Below are positions 1 through 9,324 of a stretch of DNA of 64,000 nt, piece after piece; the stretch's first letter is position 1; every line of letters begins with the position of its first letter. The stretch covers positions 496,001 through 560,000 of the forward strand of contig NZ_PIQC01000001.1 of assembly GCF_003987255.1 (NCBI RefSeq). The letters run 5' to 3'. The stretch is from Idiomarina ramblicola (GTDB lineage Bacteria > Pseudomonadota > Gammaproteobacteria > Enterobacterales > Alteromonadaceae). The translations under genes were made by a program, and so were the position numbers. The notes beneath the pieces are model-generated. The model worked only from the letters and a program-made list of their open reading frames with translations. It searched no databases and was not told where the DNA came from.

Positions 1-568
1 CCGCAGGCTTCAACGCAAACAACGGCTTGTGTACTTCGGCAATGTCACCTTTTTTGTGATACAGCTTAACCACGGTACCGTCGTCTTTAGCCGGGATTTC
101 AACCGTTGCTTTGTCCGTCATGACTTCAACAACCGGCTGGTCTTCTTTTACTTCATCGCCTTCAGACACCAGCCATTCAACGATTTCACATTCGACAATA
201 CCTTCACCAATATCCGGTAAAATAAAGTCTGTTGTATCGCCGCCGGCTGAGGTTTGATTTTTCTCTGTTTTCGGTTCTTCTTTTTTCGCAGGCGCGCTGT
301 CTTTAGCTGGAGCCTCATCAGAAGATCCGTCAGCTGGCTTTATTGCAAATAACGGTTCATGAACCTTGGCTATATCACCTTTCTGGTAATACAGTTTTTC
401 CACAACACCATCATCTTTAGCCGGGATCTCAACCATGGCTTTATCGGTCATAACCTCAACCACTGGCTGGTCTTCTTTAACTTCGTCACCTTCGGCAACC
501 AGCCACTCAACGATTTCGCACTCTACGATCCCTTCGCCGATATCGGGCAGAATAAAGTCTTTACTCAT
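1..568 (-). CDS. bkdB: Branched-chain 2-oxoacid dehydrogenase E2 (dihydrolipoyl acyltransferase), 5' part
   Basis: N-terminal 189 residues of a lipoyl-bearing E2 subunit; the rest lies beyond the left edge. E2 carries the acyl group from E1 on a lipoyl-lysine and transfers it to CoA. Two lipoyl domains are visible, residues about 4-78 and 114-188, each beginning FILPDIGEGIVE and each with the lipoylation motif MTDKA (Lys43 and Lys153). They are joined by a charged linker rich in Ala, Lys, Glu and Pro. The two domains are nearly identical, with a period of 110 codons. The ATG at 568-566 lies 12 bases after the E1 beta stop, so this is the third gene of the E1 alpha, E1 beta, E2 operon. The acyltransferase domain is not visible; branched-chain specificity is inferred from the neighbouring E1 genes. 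Confidence 0.93.
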   Translation of the reverse strand, partial: MSKDFILPDIGEGIVECEIVEWLVAEGDEVKEDQPVVEVMTDKAMVEIPAKDDGVVEKLYYQKGDIAKVHEPLFAIKPADGSSDEAPAKDSAPAKKEEPKTEKNQTSAGGDTTDFILPDIGEGIVECEIVEWLVSEGDEVKEDQPVVEVMTDKATVEIPAKDDGTVVKLYHKKGDIAEVHKPLFALKPA

Positions 569-580
569 GTCGATGGGTCC

Positions 581-1558
581 TTAGTAGTTCATTGAGCGTT
601 TAATCGCTTCATAAATCTTCAAGTGATCAGCCATGTACTCTTTCTCGTGACACAGCGGATACGGTACGTCGATACCGCACACTCGGCCAATGGGTGATTC
701 CAGGTACAGGAAGCATTTGTCCTGAACTGTAGCCGCAATTTCGCTGGCAAAACCGCCGGTAATAGGCGCTTCCTGAGTAATGACCAAGCGGCCAGTTTTC
801 AGAACTGACTGAGTTACAGTTTCAACATCCCATGGAGAAATAGTGCGCAAATCAATGACTTCGCACGAAACGCCGTCTTCTTCGGATTTTTCCACCGCTT
901 TTTCAATCATTTCCATCTGCGCGCCCCAGCCAAGAACGGTAATATCTTTACCTTCTTTGACCACCTCGGCTTTGCCTAATGGAATGGTGTATTCTTCTTC
1001 TGGAACATCGCCTGTTGACGCGCGGTACAACCGCTTAGGTTCCATAAACAACACCGGGTTTTTATCAAAAATAGCACTCAGCAATAACCCTTTTGCTTCG
1101 TACGGGTTACGCGGGGTCACTATTTTAATACCCGGCGTATGCGCAAAGTAAGCTTCCGGAGACTGCGAGTGATAATGACCACCCGCGATACCACCACCGT
1201 ACGGGGTACGAATAGTTAAACCACCCACGTTAAACTCATTACCTGAACGATAACGGAACTTGGCCGTTTCATTCACTATTTGGTCAAACGCCGGAAAGAT
1301 GTAGTCACCGAATTGAATTTCAGCAATGGCATAACTGCCCTGAGAAGCAAGGCCATTGGCGAAACCAATAATGCCCTGCTCAACCAATGGTGTATTAAAG
1401 TTACGATGCTTACCGTACTTTTCAGTTAAACCTGAAGTGGCACGGAACACACCGCCAAAACCACCCGTGTCTTCACCAAAGCTGTATACATTGTCATGTT
1501 TGGCCATCGCCAGGTCTAGCGCGCTGTTGATGGCTTGTAATAAATTCATTTTAGCCAT
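581..1558 (-). CDS. bkdA2: Branched-chain 2-oxoacid dehydrogenase E1 beta subunit
   Basis: A 325-residue transketolase-like beta subunit that forms the E1 heterotetramer with the adjacent alpha subunit. It shares in thiamine-diphosphate-dependent decarboxylation of the 2-oxoacids derived from Val, Leu and Ile. The pyrimidine-binding fold covers the first half (YSFGEDTG near the N terminus, then [13 protein letters not shown]) and the transketolase C-terminal domain the second ([29 protein letters not shown]). The sequence [13 protein letters not shown] and length fit BCKDH/PDH beta subunits; separate alpha and beta genes with a two-lipoyl E2 favour the branched-chain complex. Its ATG overlaps the alpha-subunit stop by one base (TAATG), implying translational coupling. 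Confidence 0.94.
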   Translation of the reverse strand: MAKMNLLQAINSALDLAMAKHDNVYSFGEDTGGFGGVFRATSGLTEKYGKHRNFNTPLVEQGIIGFANGLASQGSYAIAEIQFGDYIFPAFDQIVNETAKFRYRSGNEFNVGGLTIRTPYGGGIAGGHYHSQSPEAYFAHTPGIKIVTPRNPYEAKGLLLSAIFDKNPVLFMEPKRLYRASTGDVPEEEYTIPLGKAEVVKEGKDITVLGWGAQMEMIEKAVEKSEEDGVSCEVIDLRTISPWDVETVTQSVLKTGRLVITQEAPITGGFASEIAATVQDKCFLYLESPIGRVCGIDVPYPLCHEKEYMADHLKIYEAIKRSMNY

Positions 1559-2745
1559 TAGTCCAGTCTCCCCGACGTTTTGCTGTAAGCATCCGGATAC
1601 TTACGAATGTGTTCTTTTAACTCGTCTAACTGCTCTTTCAGCATGTCAGTCGGCTTGTCGTAAACATCGTTAATCAGTTCATCAACGTGCGGGACCGGTA
1701 CTTTTTCTGACTCTTTTAAGGCTGCCAGCACTTTGGCTTTCACTTCCGCGTGATGCTCTTCAACATGGTCTTTATCCAACCAGCCTTCGTTCATCATCCA
1801 TTTCTGTAAGCGATCCAGTGGATCCTTAGCCTGCCAGTCAGCTTCTTCTTCACGAGTACGGTAACCTGTCGGGTCGTCCGAGGTTGAGTGGCCTGACATA
1901 CGATAAGACATGGCTTCAATTAAAACCGGTTCGTTTTCTTCTACGGCCAAACGACGGGCTTCCTGAGTCGCTTTCAACACAGCAAACGCATCATTACCAT
2001 CAATACGTATGGTTTTCATACCATAGCCAATACCACGTGGTGCGATACCGTCGCCGCTATATTGTTCACCTTGTGCCGGAGTAGAAATAGCATAACCATT
2101 ATTACGACAGAAGAAGATAACCGGCACTTTGTAAACCGATGCCATGTTCAGAGCCGCATGGAAATCACCTTCTGACGCTGCACCTTCACCAAAATAACAG
2201 ATGGTGCACTTTCCAGTTTTATCCATTTTCTGGCCAAACGCATAGCCGGTTGCCTGTGGAATTTGTGTTCCCAACGGCGAGGAAATGGTCATAAAGTTCA
2301 AGTCAGCGCAGCCGTAATGAACCGGCATTTGACGACCTTTGCCTAAGTCTTTTTCGTTGGAAAACAGTTGATTCATGAACTGCTCAACGGTAAAACCACG
2401 ATACGCTAAGGCGCCCTGTTCACGGTATTGACCCATGATCATGTCACCGAAATCAAGCGCCGCCGCAGAAGCCACACTTGCAGCTTCCTCACCGCGGGAA
2501 GCAAGATAAAAGCTGATGCGACCCTGACGTTGGGCGGCAATCATGCGTTCATCAAGAATACGAATAAATTGCATGGTGTCGTGAATTTTCACGATCAGCT
2601 CTTTATCGTATTCCGGCATGTCCGCATCTTTATGAAAACTGCCATCTTCTTTTAAGATTTGCAGCATTGGAATTGTGACAGAGTCTTTATCAAACCATTT
2701 CGGTTTAGTCACAATTTCTGTGTTGTGTTTTTTATCCTTGGCCAT
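1558..2745 (-). CDS. bkdA1: Branched-chain 2-oxoacid dehydrogenase E1 alpha subunit
   Basis: A 395-residue thiamine-diphosphate-binding alpha subunit. The ThDP motif starts with [10 protein letters not shown] at residues 186-195 and ends with NN at 215-216. [17 protein letters not shown] follows at roughly 285-300, where mammalian homologues carry the regulatory phosphorylation loop. Together with E1 beta and E2 it commits branched-chain oxoacids to acyl-CoA breakdown and also makes primers for iso- and anteiso-fatty acids. First gene of the operon; the start follows an AGAGAAGG ribosome site. The E3 gene is not in the window; the operon may use a shared lipoamide dehydrogenase. Confidence 0.94.
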   Translation of the reverse strand: MAKDKKHNTEIVTKPKWFDKDSVTIPMLQILKEDGSFHKDADMPEYDKELIVKIHDTMQFIRILDERMIAAQRQGRISFYLASRGEEAASVASAAALDFGDMIMGQYREQGALAYRGFTVEQFMNQLFSNEKDLGKGRQMPVHYGCADLNFMTISSPLGTQIPQATGYAFGQKMDKTGKCTICYFGEGAASEGDFHAALNMASVYKVPVIFFCRNNGYAISTPAQGEQYSGDGIAPRGIGYGMKTIRIDGNDAFAVLKATQEARRLAVEENEPVLIEAMSYRMSGHSTSDDPTGYRTREEEADWQAKDPLDRLQKWMMNEGWLDKDHVEEHHAEVKAKVLAALKESEKVPVPHVDELINDVYDKPTDMLKEQLDELKEHIRKYPDAYSKTSGRLD

Positions 2746-2787
2746 AACCTTCTCTTTCGGTTTTAAGCTGGGTGGAAAATTGCCGCT

Positions 2788-2816
2788 ACTTTACCTTTAC
2801 GTAAAGTGACATGCAA
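2788..2816 (-). promoter_or_regulatory. Candidate bkd promoter with a palindromic operator in the spacer
   Basis: On the minus strand TTGCAT (2811-2816) and TAAAGT (2788-2793) are 17 bases apart. The spacer contains the perfect palindrome CTTTACGTAAAG (2795-2806). An operator between -35 and -10 is typical of MerR-family regulators. LiuR, the MerR-type regulator of branched-chain amino-acid degradation in gammaproteobacteria, has from memory a TTTACGTAAA-like site. The promoter is inferred and the regulator is a hypothesis. Confidence 0.42.
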
Positions 2817-2880
2817 ACCACACACTAATGAAAACTGAGTGCGCTAAGTGTAAATAGAAACGAACAGTAATAACAACAAT

Positions 2881-2910
2881 GTCTGACTACTTAGACCAGT
2901 GAGTATCAGA
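2881..2910 (-). terminator. Weak inverted repeat after astE
   Basis: GTCTGA and TCAGAC arms with an additional TAC/GTA pairing flank the end of astE and overlap its stop. On the minus strand a moderately T-rich stretch follows but no clean T run, so this is only a possible terminator. Confidence 0.3.
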
Positions 2911-3937
2911 CCAGGTTAAGCGATTCTGTCGGTACCCTTACCACGGTTAATAGCGCTCGATGTCCCAGTGCCACATTAGCATTGGGGAAAATAATATGTT
3001 CACCGTCATGTTGTGCGTAATGCGCTTTGTCACCATCACGAGCCAACAAGTCGCCTTTATTAAAAGAGGTGAAATTAGCAACATCGTCCGCAAAGTTTAG
3101 TTCAAAGTCTTGTTGAGTGCGGTTAATGGTTTGCGCTTCTTTGAACACATAGTGTTGTTGCGGCTCAAATGGACCAAAATCCAGATCCGCGTCGGATATC
3201 AATTTGCGCAATGTGTTTTCTGCAGCGGCAAACTGCGTACGGTCATTTTCACCAAATGGACGCACCTTTCCTAATTCAACCGTAAATGCCTGCGCGTTAA
3301 ACTGTCTGGCACTGAAGTAAGAAAAGGTAGTTGTCGGCGCCTGGTTCAGCAGGACAGTATCAACCCCACACGCCAATAAAACTTGAAGCTGTTGGCGACT
3401 GTAAGGTGCGCCGTGTGTAAACGGATAAACGGCAAACTTCTCGCGTTTTGAGTCACGGATAGCGGTGTGCAAGTCATAATGCAGACGCTCGCGCTGACCG
3501 TCCGGAGCCGCTTGGTAAAAACGCTCGACATAACCTTCAATTTTGGCCGCACGCTCACGTTCTTTATTACGCGTATCGCCCTGACTGTGCGTTCCGCTAA
3601 ACAAGCGATTCATATTTTCTTCGACAAACCGCTCGCCTTTATTAATCGAAGCGGGGTTTGCGATTAAAAACAGTGTTCGATGCGTTACTGTCTGCTTTTC
3701 ATTAATAATATCGTTAATAATGTCACGACAAATTTCGATAGGTGCCGTTTCGTTGCCATGTACCGCACAAGACAGAATAATGTCTTTATTCCCAGGTTCC
3801 GCGGGTACCACTTCCAGCACGCCACTATCCCAGACAGACAGTTTCGTGCCATCGGTCAGAGTCAAATTATGACTTTCATTACAACCCCATTCATGTTCAC
3901 GGGTCCAGGCAAGAAAATCAGAAAATACCTTATTCAC
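2906..3937 (-). CDS. astE: Succinylglutamate desuccinylase / aspartoacylase family zinc hydrolase
   Basis: A 343-residue M14-like zinc deacylase. AstE removes succinate from N-succinylglutamate in the last step of arginine succinyltransferase catabolism. Zinc ligands are visible as H60 and E63 in HGNETAP and H157 in HYDLHTA. The probable catalytic Glu is E221 in VELGKVRPFGE. Length and motif spacing fit AstE better than the shorter aspartoacylases. It is not next to astCADB here; its only partner is the DUF599 gene 12 bases upstream, so its real substrate could differ. Start ATG follows a GAAGG ribosome site. Confidence 0.85.
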   Translation of the reverse strand: MNKVFSDFLAWTREHEWGCNESHNLTLTDGTKLSVWDSGVLEVVPAEPGNKDIILSCAVHGNETAPIEICRDIINDIINEKQTVTHRTLFLIANPASINKGERFVEENMNRLFSGTHSQGDTRNKERERAAKIEGYVERFYQAAPDGQRERLHYDLHTAIRDSKREKFAVYPFTHGAPYSRQQLQVLLACGVDTVLLNQAPTTTFSYFSARQFNAQAFTVELGKVRPFGENDRTQFAAAENTLRKLISDADLDFGPFEPQQHYVFKEAQTINRTQQDFELNFADDVANFTSFNKGDLLARDGDKAHYAQHDGEHIIFPNANVALGHRALLTVVRVPTESLNLV

Positions 3938-3949
3938 AACCTTCTCCTA

Positions 3950-4660
3950 TTACTTTTTTCCCGGCACGTAGCCTTTAGTAGCCAGCAGTTCACGTAGTAC
4001 TCTTGAGCGATACTCACGGCGATACAGTACCGCGACAACAATAGCGCTTGAAATAATCAGCATGGCAGGATGCAAAAACCAGGATAAATACGCTAAAGCG
4101 AAATAGTAAGTCCGCAGCCCTTTATTGTATTCGTGGCCAGACTGATCAAGCACTTTCGCGGCATGCATCGCAAAGCGTTGACGTTCTTCTTCTGGCTTAT
4201 TGTCCTGATGATATTCTACCGAAGCGCCGAGAAGCACTGACACGAACCCGAATTGACGAATTGACCAGGTGAACTTAAAAAACGCATAAATAAAAATGAG
4301 CGCTAATACCGACAGTTTAAACTGCACTAAAATAGCGCTGGTATCAGGGTTTAATGGAATTTCATTCAAAACCAAAACCACTTCATCCGCGTGTGCCAAA
4401 ACGGTAATAACCCCCGCCAAAACCAAAATGGTCGAAGAGGCAAAAAAAGTGACCGTTCGTTCCACATTGCCGATAAGCGAAGCGTCAGCAACTTGGTTGT
4501 CTTTATGCATCACCGTTGTAAACCAGTCGATTCTTAGGGTGCACAAAATACTGGATAAACAATGCGTGGTTCTGGCTCGCTTACGCGCAAACAGTGAATA
4601 CCCTATCCAGGAGAAAAAGAAGAAGAGCAGTGCACTAAAATCAAGCAATGACAGCAACAT
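3950..4660 (-). CDS. DUF599 family integral membrane protein
   Basis: A 236-residue inner-membrane protein that I assign to DUF599 from overall character. Hydrophobic segments lie near residues 2-24, 72-90, 110-130 and 195-215, with a cytoplasmic-looking stretch rich in charged residues (HQDNKPEEERQRFA) before the last segment. Function is unknown in the family. The ATG has AGGAAA eight bases upstream. It precedes astE by 12 bases and the two are probably cotranscribed, which hints at a transport or membrane role linked to the AstE-like enzyme; that link is inference only. Confidence 0.75.
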   Translation of the reverse strand: MLLSLLDFSALLFFFFSWIGYSLFARKRARTTHCLSSILCTLRIDWFTTVMHKDNQVADASLIGNVERTVTFFASSTILVLAGVITVLAHADEVVLVLNEIPLNPDTSAILVQFKLSVLALIFIYAFFKFTWSIRQFGFVSVLLGASVEYHQDNKPEEERQRFAMHAAKVLDQSGHEYNKGLRTYYFALAYLSWFLHPAMLIISSAIVVAVLYRREYRSRVLRELLATKGYVPGKK

Positions 4661-4746
4661 GTCCGCGTTTCCTATGGAGTGGTTCAGTATTGATGAGTGA
4701 ACAGTTTATTGTCGTTAGTTTACCAGTTTATGAACGTCCATACGAT

Positions 4747-4772
4747 AAAGCCGGAGACTTAGCTCCGGCTTT
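4747..4772 (-). terminator. Rho-independent terminator after the RND permease
   Basis: Perfect 10-bp stem AAAGCCGGAG / CTCCGGCTTT with a 6-base loop, 20 bases beyond the permease stop. The stem carries A and T ends, so it may also work in the plus direction. Confidence 0.75.
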
Positions 4773-4791
4773 ATTTTACTTTCTCAGGCAC

Positions 4792-7700
4792 TTAGTAGTT
4801 TTCCAGTGCCTCTTTGGTACTCATGTCTTTCGGTTCCGGCGGCTTCGCAAGCCCATACCAGGACAGCATAGTACGCATCCCCCGTTTACTGTCTGCTAAA
4901 ATTAAATACAGACAAGGTATGAGCAGCAACGTAATAACCGTGGCAAAGATAATACCGAATGCCAGCGATATCGCCATCGGAATAACGATTTGAGCTTGCA
5001 GACTCTTCTCAAGAACAATAGGCAGTAATCCAAAGAAGGTGGTCAACGAGGTTAAGGTAATGGCCCGGAAGCGGCGGCAACCAGCATCCAGAACAGCCTT
5101 GCGTAAGTCTGTTCCCACTTCACGTGCACGGTTCACATAGTCGACCATAACCAAACTATCGTTTACCACAACCCCGGCCAACGCGATGATACCGAACATG
5201 CTCAACATGCTAACAGGCATGCCAATCACCCAGTGGCCGATGACGGCACCAATAACCCCAAAAGGTATGACCGACATAATAATCAACGGCTGACTGTAGG
5301 ATTTTAACGGAATGGCCATTAACGCATAGACCGCAAGCATTGCAAGCAATCCACCGATAGCGAGTGAGCCTGTTGCTTCAGCTTCGTCCTGAGTCGCACC
5401 CTGTAATTGGAAACTAACGCTTGGGTGCTTATCCAGAATGGCCTGCATTTTCTCTTCGCGCACCTCCTTCACTATGCGGAAAGGCTCCACTTTGTCTTTA
5501 TCCGCACGGGCACGAACATTCACAGAACGTTGACGATCGATACGAGTAATGGTGCTGTAACCTTCCGCAAACTCAATATCAGCCAGTTCGGTAAATGGGA
5601 TTTCAGAGCCGTCTGGAGCCCGCAACTTCATATCCTGCAAGTTACCGACCGATTCACGTTGATCGCGAGGGTAACGAACCATCACTTTAATTTCTTCATC
5701 ACCCCGTTGTATACGTTGTGCCTCAGCGCCGTAAAATGCGTAGCGAACCTGGGTTGCTAATTCAGCCAGGTTGATACCCATAGCCGTAGCCAGTGGCTTC
5801 GTTTGTAAAAGAATTTCTTCTTTGCCGTCACCAAAGGTATCTTCAATATCAAAAACCCCATCGTAGTCGGCAAGTACCAGTTTCAGTTCATCCGCTGCCG
5901 CTTTCAGTTCATCAAGGTCTTCGCCTACTACTTGAAATTCAATATCAAAGCCACTACCGCCGCTCATACTGCCCTGAAAATTCAAAGCTCGTACGCCGGC
6001 CAGTTCAGGCACAGCTTCACGCCATTGGTTCACAATTTCAAAACCGTCGATTTGACGTTCTTCACCCTTTTTCAGCTCAACGAACACAGTTCCGGAGGTA
6101 GTACCATTCATCCAAATATTCGTATGACGAACGACCTCTTCGCCTTCATTGGCTTTAATCTTTTGATTTACCTGTGCTAACGATTCCTGAACACTGTTCA
6201 GAACCTCAATAGTGCGAGTTTCCGAGGTTCCCGGCTGCATTTCCACATTCGCCTGTACAAAGTCACTAGGAATATCAGGGAAGGGCACCCAGCGCACTAT
6301 TCCGCCGCTCATAAGTCCACTCATTAAAATAAGCAAGCCAAGGAAGCTGGCTAAGGTCGTGTATCGGTAATGCAGACATTTTTTCAGGAAAGGACGGTAG
6401 TACGTGTCTACAAAAGACTTAATGGCACTCGCAAACTTATTACGAAAACGTTGAAAAGCGTTAGCTTTCTCGCCTTTTTGCTTGGAGTACTTCATGTTGG
6501 CGATGTGCGCTGGCAATATCAGCTTGGATTCCACCAAAGAAAAAGCCAGACAGAGAATAACCACCCAGGCAATAGATTCCCAGATTGCCCCCATGCTCCC
6601 TTCAACGGTCAGCATTGGCACGAAAGCAACCATGGTGGTTAAGACACCGAAGGTGGCGGGCATTGCGACGCGTTTAGCCCCGGCAATGACATTATCGATG
6701 CTTTTGCCATTCTCCTCTATTTCGGTGTAGGCACTTTCCCCTATGACTATAGCGTCGTCCACCACTATCCCTAACACGAGTATAAAGCCAAACAGCGATA
6801 TCATATTGATAGAGACATCAAACATCGGCAAGGGCATTAGCGCAATGGTCCCCAAAAAGCACACGGGAATGCCTATCATGACCCAGAATGCTAAACGCAA
6901 CTGTAAAAACAGCGACAACATAAGAAAAACTAACAGACCGCCCATCCACATGTTGTTAAGCATGAGATCTAGACGCCCCTGCAGATAATGGGAAGCATCA
7001 CCCCAATGAGCGAGCTGAACCGCATCTGGTAGTTCTTTATTCTTTCTTTCTACGTAGCCGCGAACGTATTCCGCTATCTTAAGATCGTTCTGATCCCCAA
7101 CCGATTGCACCCGGATAAACGTTGAGGGCTTACCGTCAAAACGCGTGTAAGATTCCTCTTCCACAAAGCCGTCTTGTACTTTGGCTATGTCTCCTAAGGT
7201 TAGACTGGTGCCGTCCGCACGACTTAATAAAACGATTTTTTCATATTCGCCGCCGACATAAGCCTGATTATTGGCCCGCAGCAAAATATCGCCGTTGGGG
7301 GTTCTAATTGAACCACCGGCGACATCAATTGAGGTTCCCCGGACAGCCTCCACTATTTGCGAGAATGTCAGCCCGTAGCGCTCAAGGTCCTGTTGTGAAA
7401 TTTCAATCGAAATCTCATAATCACGGTCACCAACAACATCAACTTTGGTAATTCCCCCCACCGTTTTCAGTTCATCTCTGACTTCTTTCGCTAACTCCTT
7501 GCGAGCTCGCTCATCCAAGTCCCCATAGACGGACATCCAGATAACTTGTCGCTGTGGCCGCACCCGGTAGATGTTGGGTTTTTCAATCTGCTGAGGGAAG
7601 TTGGGAATAGCATCGACCAGCATTTTCACTTCATCCATGACCACCTGCACATCATAGTCAGGCTCAACTTCCAACGTGACGCTACCGCCCCCCTCTCTGG

Positions 7701-7968
7701 ACTGGGAGGTCATCTCCTCTATACCATCAACATCTTCGATAGCGTCCTCAATCAGCATGATAACGCCTTGCTCCACTTCCTGCGGAGCAGCACCCGGGAA
7801 TGGCACCTGAATACTGACGATGTTGAGTTCAATTTCGGGAAACATCTGCTTGCGTACGGTAAACACCGATAACACGCCGGCAACCAGGATAATGATCATC
7901 AATAAGTTTGCGGCTACAGAGTTGCGTGCAAACCACGCAATCAGGCCAGTTTGTTTTTCTGTCGTCAT
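4792..7968 (-). CDS. RND efflux transporter permease (AcrB/HAE1-like)
   Basis: A 1058-residue resistance-nodulation-division pump subunit that exchanges protons for substrates and exports them through a tripartite channel. Twelve transmembrane segments are arranged as one plus five in each half, with two large periplasmic loops. The proton-relay acidic pair is visible as D404 and D405 in GIVVDDAIVIGE (TM4). The N-terminal VAANLLMIIILVAG and MFPEIELNIVSI resemble the broad branch of RND permeases found in marine gammaproteobacteria rather than AcrB itself, so the substrate cannot be named. It lies 5 bases after the adaptor gene. No outer-membrane TolC gene is present, so a shared TolC is likely. 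Confidence 0.93.
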   Translation of the reverse strand: MTTEKQTGLIAWFARNSVAANLLMIIILVAGVLSVFTVRKQMFPEIELNIVSIQVPFPGAAPQEVEQGVIMLIEDAIEDVDGIEEMTSQSREGGGSVTLEVEPDYDVQVVMDEVKMLVDAIPNFPQQIEKPNIYRVRPQRQVIWMSVYGDLDERARKELAKEVRDELKTVGGITKVDVVGDRDYEISIEISQQDLERYGLTFSQIVEAVRGTSIDVAGGSIRTPNGDILLRANNQAYVGGEYEKIVLLSRADGTSLTLGDIAKVQDGFVEEESYTRFDGKPSTFIRVQSVGDQNDLKIAEYVRGYVERKNKELPDAVQLAHWGDASHYLQGRLDLMLNNMWMGGLLVFLMLSLFLQLRLAFWVMIGIPVCFLGTIALMPLPMFDVSINMISLFGFILVLGIVVDDAIVIGESAYTEIEENGKSIDNVIAGAKRVAMPATFGVLTTMVAFVPMLTVEGSMGAIWESIAWVVILCLAFSLVESKLILPAHIANMKYSKQKGEKANAFQRFRNKFASAIKSFVDTYYRPFLKKCLHYRYTTLASFLGLLILMSGLMSGGIVRWVPFPDIPSDFVQANVEMQPGTSETRTIEVLNSVQESLAQVNQKIKANEGEEVVRHTNIWMNGTTSGTVFVELKKGEERQIDGFEIVNQWREAVPELAGVRALNFQGSMSGGSGFDIEFQVVGEDLDELKAAADELKLVLADYDGVFDIEDTFGDGKEEILLQTKPLATAMGINLAELATQVRYAFYGAEAQRIQRGDEEIKVMVRYPRDQRESVGNLQDMKLRAPDGSEIPFTELADIEFAEGYSTITRIDRQRSVNVRARADKDKVEPFRIVKEVREEKMQAILDKHPSVSFQLQGATQDEAEATGSLAIGGLLAMLAVYALMAIPLKSYSQPLIIMSVIPFGVIGAVIGHWVIGMPVSMLSMFGIIALAGVVVNDSLVMVDYVNRAREVGTDLRKAVLDAGCRRFRAITLTSLTTFFGLLPIVLEKSLQAQIVIPMAISLAFGIIFATVITLLLIPCLYLILADSKRGMRTMLSWYGLAKPPEPKDMSTKEALENY

Positions 7969-7973
7969 GATGC

Positions 7974-9203
7974 TTACCCGCCTACGTTTTCAGAATCACC
8001 GGCTTCTTTCTGGCCGCTATCATCGTCTTTAGCTGCTGTTTCCATTTGCTCTGGTAATGGGTCACCCTGTAGACGCACTTTCGTACCGGGTAGCGCATTT
8101 TTCAGTTGCGTCAGCACCACTCTTTCACCACTTTCCAGCCCTGAGCTGATTAAACTTGTGTTGCCTTGTGTACGCACAACTTCAACATCGCGTTTTTCCA
8201 GCTCTCTGTTCTCAGGAACAGTCCAGACAGACCCATCCGGGTTGATGGCATAAGTCGGAACTTCCATAACGTCTTGTGCCGCTGTACCTTCTATTTTTGC
8301 CTGTACAAAGCGCCCATAGCGTAAAGCGACCGGGTGCGTTTCGGCATTAAGGTTATACGGATCCTTGACTTCGACAACCCCGTAAATAACCCGGCTGCTT
8401 TCATCTAAAACACCTTCCGTGCGAACTAAGCGGCCTTTCCAGGTTGCTGATTGACCCGAAACCATAGACTCTAACTGCACTCGAGGCTTTTCTTCCGCTA
8501 CCGCAGGATCCAGAATGTAAGTCATATCGAGGTCGCTTAGTGGCAAGCGAACTTCGGCCGTACGAGTATCGAATACCAAGGCAATTTGGCTACCGGTTGA
8601 AACGAATTGCCCCAAGTTTGCCTCTTTACTTCTTAAAACACTGTCAAACGGTGCTTTGATGGTTGTCCGCTCCAGGTCACGTTCAGCTTTAGCCAGATTA
8701 GCTTCTGCCGACTCAACGGCCGCGACAGCACTGGCTAACTGTGGTTTACGTAAGCCTAATTCCGGCGCCTTACCTTCCTCGAATGCCGCCCATTCTTCTT
8801 CAGCAACACGAGCTCTTGCTTTTTCTTGTTCAAGCTCTGATTGAGCCTGCAACAACGCAGCACGTGCCTGCTGCACGGCCACTTCGTAATCGGAAGGGTC
8901 CACCTGAATGAGCATGTCACCTTCTTTGAAAAAGCCACCGGCATTATAATTGTCGGCAACATCAACAATCTGGCCGGTAACTTCTGCCACTAACATCGTG
9001 GAATGTTTCGGCTTGACTGTTCCCTGGGAATCAACAATAAACGTCATGTCACGAGGACTGACTTCCAGAACCTCAACCATTGCGGCTGGTTTAGTTTGCT
9101 CTCGTTGCTTTGGCGGCTCAGCAGTCATGCTTGCCAGTACCGCTAAAACGACAGCACCAACAATGATCAAAGGTGGAATAAAGGCGCGTTTTGGAAATTT
9201 CAT
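7974..9203 (-). CDS. RND efflux periplasmic adaptor (membrane fusion protein)
   Basis: A 409-residue HlyD/AcrA-type adaptor linking the permease to an outer-membrane channel. An N-terminal membrane anchor spans about residues 10-28 with no lipobox. A barrel-sandwich (lipoyl-like) half follows near VTGQIVDV, then a long alpha-hairpin rich in Ala, Glu and Gln (residues about 110-180, e.g. QARAALLQAQSELEQEKARA). The second lipoyl half is near TIKAPFDSVL, followed by beta-barrel and membrane-proximal domains. The acidic C-terminal tail (residues about 385-409) is unstructured. It directly precedes the permease and surely functions with it. Confidence 0.92.
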   Translation of the reverse strand: MKFPKRAFIPPLIIVGAVVLAVLASMTAEPPKQREQTKPAAMVEVLEVSPRDMTFIVDSQGTVKPKHSTMLVAEVTGQIVDVADNYNAGGFFKEGDMLIQVDPSDYEVAVQQARAALLQAQSELEQEKARARVAEEEWAAFEEGKAPELGLRKPQLASAVAAVESAEANLAKAERDLERTTIKAPFDSVLRSKEANLGQFVSTGSQIALVFDTRTAEVRLPLSDLDMTYILDPAVAEEKPRVQLESMVSGQSATWKGRLVRTEGVLDESSRVIYGVVEVKDPYNLNAETHPVALRYGRFVQAKIEGTAAQDVMEVPTYAINPDGSVWTVPENRELEKRDVEVVRTQGNTSLISSGLESGERVVLTQLKNALPGTKVRLQGDPLPEQMETAAKDDDSGQKEAGDSENVGG

Positions 9204-9324
9204 TTTATTGTTCTACTCATAATTGGTTAACTCACAGCGTTATTATCGCCGCTAATAATGTAAAATGTTAGACGTTAACTGTTGCCAGTTGTGTGAATAC
9301 GCCGAAAAGTTGTAACCGACTGTT

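Noticed and set aside
29-595. Two similar plus-strand frames rich in Phe and Asn
   Set aside because: They are antisense shadows of the duplicated lipoyl domains of E2.
3950-4660. DUF599 gene as part of the RND pump operon
   Set aside because: A strong terminator at 4747-4772 separates it from the permease; it pairs with astE instead.
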